From an uncultured Caulobacterales bacterium (GTDB taxonomy: Bacteria > Pseudomonadota > Alphaproteobacteria > Caulobacterales > Caulobacteraceae), in assembly GCA_903900155.1 (NCBI GenBank), contig CAIUMD010000020.1, forward strand, positions 1-64,000: a stretch of 64,000 nt of DNA, read 5' to 3'. Positions 61,694 through 64,000 of this stretch are shown here, piece after piece; position 1 is the stretch's first letter, and every line of letters starts with the position of its first letter. The position numbers and the translations under genes are program-made. Below the pieces are notes generated by a model. The model did not search any database. It saw only the letters and a program-made list of their open reading frames with translations, and was not told the origin of the DNA.

Positions 61694-63211
61694 ATGGCCG
61701 ACGCGCGTGCGTCCGGCGGCGATCGGCCGCCTTATTCACCCCCCTTGTTTTCTGGCGGCTACAAGGCCGCGGTGCTGGGGCTGCTGCTGGCCACCTACAC
61801 CTTCAATTTCATCGACCGGACGATCATCGCCACCATCGGTCAGGCCATCAAGGTCGACCTGAAGCTGACCGACACCCAGCTGGGCCTCTTGGGCGGTCTC
61901 TACTTCGCCCTGCTCTACACCATCCTGGGCATCCCGATCGCCCGCCTGGCCGAGCGCTGGAACCGGGTGACGATCATCTCGGTGTCGCTGGTCGTCTGGT
62001 CGGGCTTCACCGCCCTGTGCGGCGCGGCGGCCAACTTCGCCCAACTGGCCCTGTTCCGCTTCGGGGTCGGGGTCGGCGAGGCCGGCTGCTCGCCGCCCAG
62101 CCACTCGCTGATCAGCGACTACTACGAGCCCAAGAAGCGCGCCTCGGCCCTGTCGATCTATTCGTTCGGCATCCCGCTGGGCACCATGTTCGGCGCGGTG
62201 GCCGGCGGCTGGCTGGCCCAGGAGTTCAGCTGGCGCGTGGCCTTCGTCATCGTCGGCCTGCCCGGCGTGATCCTGGCCCTGATCGTCAAGCTGGTGATCA
62301 AGGAGCCGCCGCGCGGCCACTCCGAGATTGTCGAGCGCCCTCTCGAAGCCGAGAACATTGTCGTCGAACCCGCGCCCAAGCCCGCCTTCTCCCTGGCCAA
62401 CGAGTTCTCGGAGATGTGGGCCGTGGCCAAGGTGCTGTTCGGCAAGTGGCCCGTTCTGCACATGGTGCTGGGCGTGACCATCGCCTCGTTCGGTTCGTAC
62501 GGTTCGGGGGCGTTCGTGCCGCCCTATTTCGTGCGCACCTACGGTTTGGGCCTGGCGCAGGTGGGCCTGATTGTCGGCCTGATCGGCGGCTTCTCGGCGG
62601 GCCTGGGCACGCTGGTCGGCGGCTTCCTCACCGACTGGGCGGGCAAGAAGAGCGTCAAGTGGTACGCCCTGACCCCCGCCATCGGCCTGATCGTCTGCAC
62701 CCCGATCTACATCGCCGCCTATCTGCAGACGAGCTGGCAGGCCACGGCCCTGATCCTGCTGGTCCCGGGCATCTTCCACTACACCTACCTGGCCCCGACC
62801 TTCGCCGTCGTGCAGAACTCGGTGGAGCCGCGCCGCCGGGCTACCGCCACGGCCCTGCTGTTCTTCTTCCTGAACCTGATCGCTCTGGGCGGCGGGCCGG
62901 TCTTCACCGGCTGGCTGATCGACCACATGGCGCAGTTCAACTTCAACAACCCCGGCGCGACGGGCATCCTGCACGCCCTGGCCAGTTCGTTCGGCGACGC
63001 GGGCGCCCAGAGCTTCGCGGCCTCGTGCCCCGGCGGCCTCGCGCCCAAGGGTTCCGCGCCCGAACTGGCCAAGGCCTGCGCCGGCGCCATGGCCCGCTCG
63101 ACCCAGCAGGGCATCATCGTCTCGCTGTGCTTCTACGCCTGGGCCGGCTTGCACTACGGCCTGGCCAGCATCGGGCTGGTGAAGCACATGAAGGCGCGCG
63201 CTGAGGCTTAA
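61694..63211 (+). CDS. MFS transporter (spinster-like)
   Basis: The 505-residue protein has twelve membrane helices. Family markers include YTFNFIDRTIIATIGQAIKV in TM1, GGLYFALLYTILGIPIARLA, FGVGVGEAGCSPPSHSLISD and FGIPLGTMFGAVAGGWLA. Spinster-type MFS proteins in Caulobacter and Sphingomonads carry organic acids, lipids or sugars; the substrate is unknown. A charged loop of about 40 residues joins the two halves. GGAGAG before the ATG is a good ribosome-binding site. It lies behind an operator-like element duplicated from a decayed copy, and 53 bases before purB. Confidence 0.92.
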   Translation: MADARASGGDRPPYSPPLFSGGYKAAVLGLLLATYTFNFIDRTIIATIGQAIKVDLKLTDTQLGLLGGLYFALLYTILGIPIARLAERWNRVTIISVSLVVWSGFTALCGAAANFAQLALFRFGVGVGEAGCSPPSHSLISDYYEPKKRASALSIYSFGIPLGTMFGAVAGGWLAQEFSWRVAFVIVGLPGVILALIVKLVIKEPPRGHSEIVERPLEAENIVVEPAPKPAFSLANEFSEMWAVAKVLFGKWPVLHMVLGVTIASFGSYGSGAFVPPYFVRTYGLGLAQVGLIVGLIGGFSAGLGTLVGGFLTDWAGKKSVKWYALTPAIGLIVCTPIYIAAYLQTSWQATALILLVPGIFHYTYLAPTFAVVQNSVEPRRRATATALLFFFLNLIALGGGPVFTGWLIDHMAQFNFNNPGATGILHALASSFGDAGAQSFAASCPGGLAPKGSAPELAKACAGAMARSTQQGIIVSLCFYAWAGLHYGLASIGLVKHMKARAEA

Positions 63212-63242
63212 GTAATAAGCCTCTTCCCTTGACTCCGGGGGC

Positions 63243-63264
63243 GGGCGGGCCGAAACGCCCGCCC
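63243..63264 (+). other. GC hairpin ending directly at the purB start
   Basis: GGGCGGGC (63243-63250) and GCCCGCCC (63257-63264) form a perfect 8-bp stem with a six-base loop, and the last base touches the purB ATG. No Shine-Dalgarno sequence is visible, so it might end the MFS transcript, sequester the start, or lie upstream of a leaderless purB mRNA. Confidence 0.5.

Positions 63265-64000
<736 letters not shown>

Noticed and set aside
61386..61862. Short open frames inside the decayed MFS region
   Set aside because: They are fragments of the frameshifted transporter rather than separate genes.

Overview
The window is a high-GC alphaproteobacterial chromosome segment, almost certainly from Caulobacter (C. 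vibrioides/C. segnis group). The strongest evidence is an 842-residue PleC cell-fate histidine kinase whose phospho-acceptor histidine falls at residue 610, as in C. crescentus, next to pepN. Other Caulobacter-like traits are a large TonB-dependent receptor, an UrcA-family protein, a NodT-type efflux lipoprotein and several families of GC-rich intergenic inverted repeats. I see no phage, transposase, rRNA or CRISPR array. There is one tRNA, tRNA-Lys(CUU).

Layout. 1-9.2 kb: a membrane protein cut by the window edge, pepN, pleC, small proteins, then a leftward GST / S1-P1 nuclease / Nudix group. 9.4-12.2 kb: two exported proteins, a 3D-domain protein and a penicillin-acylase-type amidase. 12.3-16.5 kb: a tightly overlapping leftward sulfate-assimilation operon (cobA, DUF2849, sulfite reductase, DUF934, cysH) with a strongly structured leader, divergent from a LysR regulator and a chorismate mutase. 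18-24 kb: two leftward genes, a TonB receptor with a cluster of GntR-type operator-like sites, an Hpt protein and the tRNA. 24.2-33.3 kb: an MdtABC-type RND pump with its outer-membrane channel, with consecutive genes overlapping or 8 bases apart. 33.3-36.5 kb: thiolase, acyl-CoA dehydrogenase and hotdog hydratase with overlapping ends.

36.5-47.9 kb is the most unusual part. It holds a leftward locus with a 2,469-residue protein built almost entirely of octapeptides (pattern Q-V/I-x-x-L-T-x-T), followed by a SPINDLY-type O-GlcNAc-transferase-like protein (GT41) and a fused methyltransferase-like/glycosyltransferase-like protein. The repeats are hierarchical: 24 bp (8 residues), blocks of 7 or 10 octads, and a 744-bp (248-residue, 31-octad) super-unit. 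The super-unit can be followed through nine marker sites spaced 744 bp apart, with one 735-bp exception explained by a single shortened octad. I infer a Ser/Thr-rich, possibly O-glycosylated structural or surface solenoid with dedicated glycosyltransferases.

48.3-64 kb: a Tat-exported GH3 beta-glucosidase, a dicarboxylate symporter, an acyltransferase, an EmrA/HlyD-like remnant, a sugar MFS transporter behind a perfect LacI-type palindrome, a small membrane protein, a three-gene cluster (FAD oxidoreductase, GtrA, polytopic membrane protein), two small envelope proteins, a GST, and a decayed MFS gene next to an intact paralogue. These two copies share a duplicated promoter element, and in the dead copy this has expanded into a (GA)19 microsatellite. 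The window ends inside purB.
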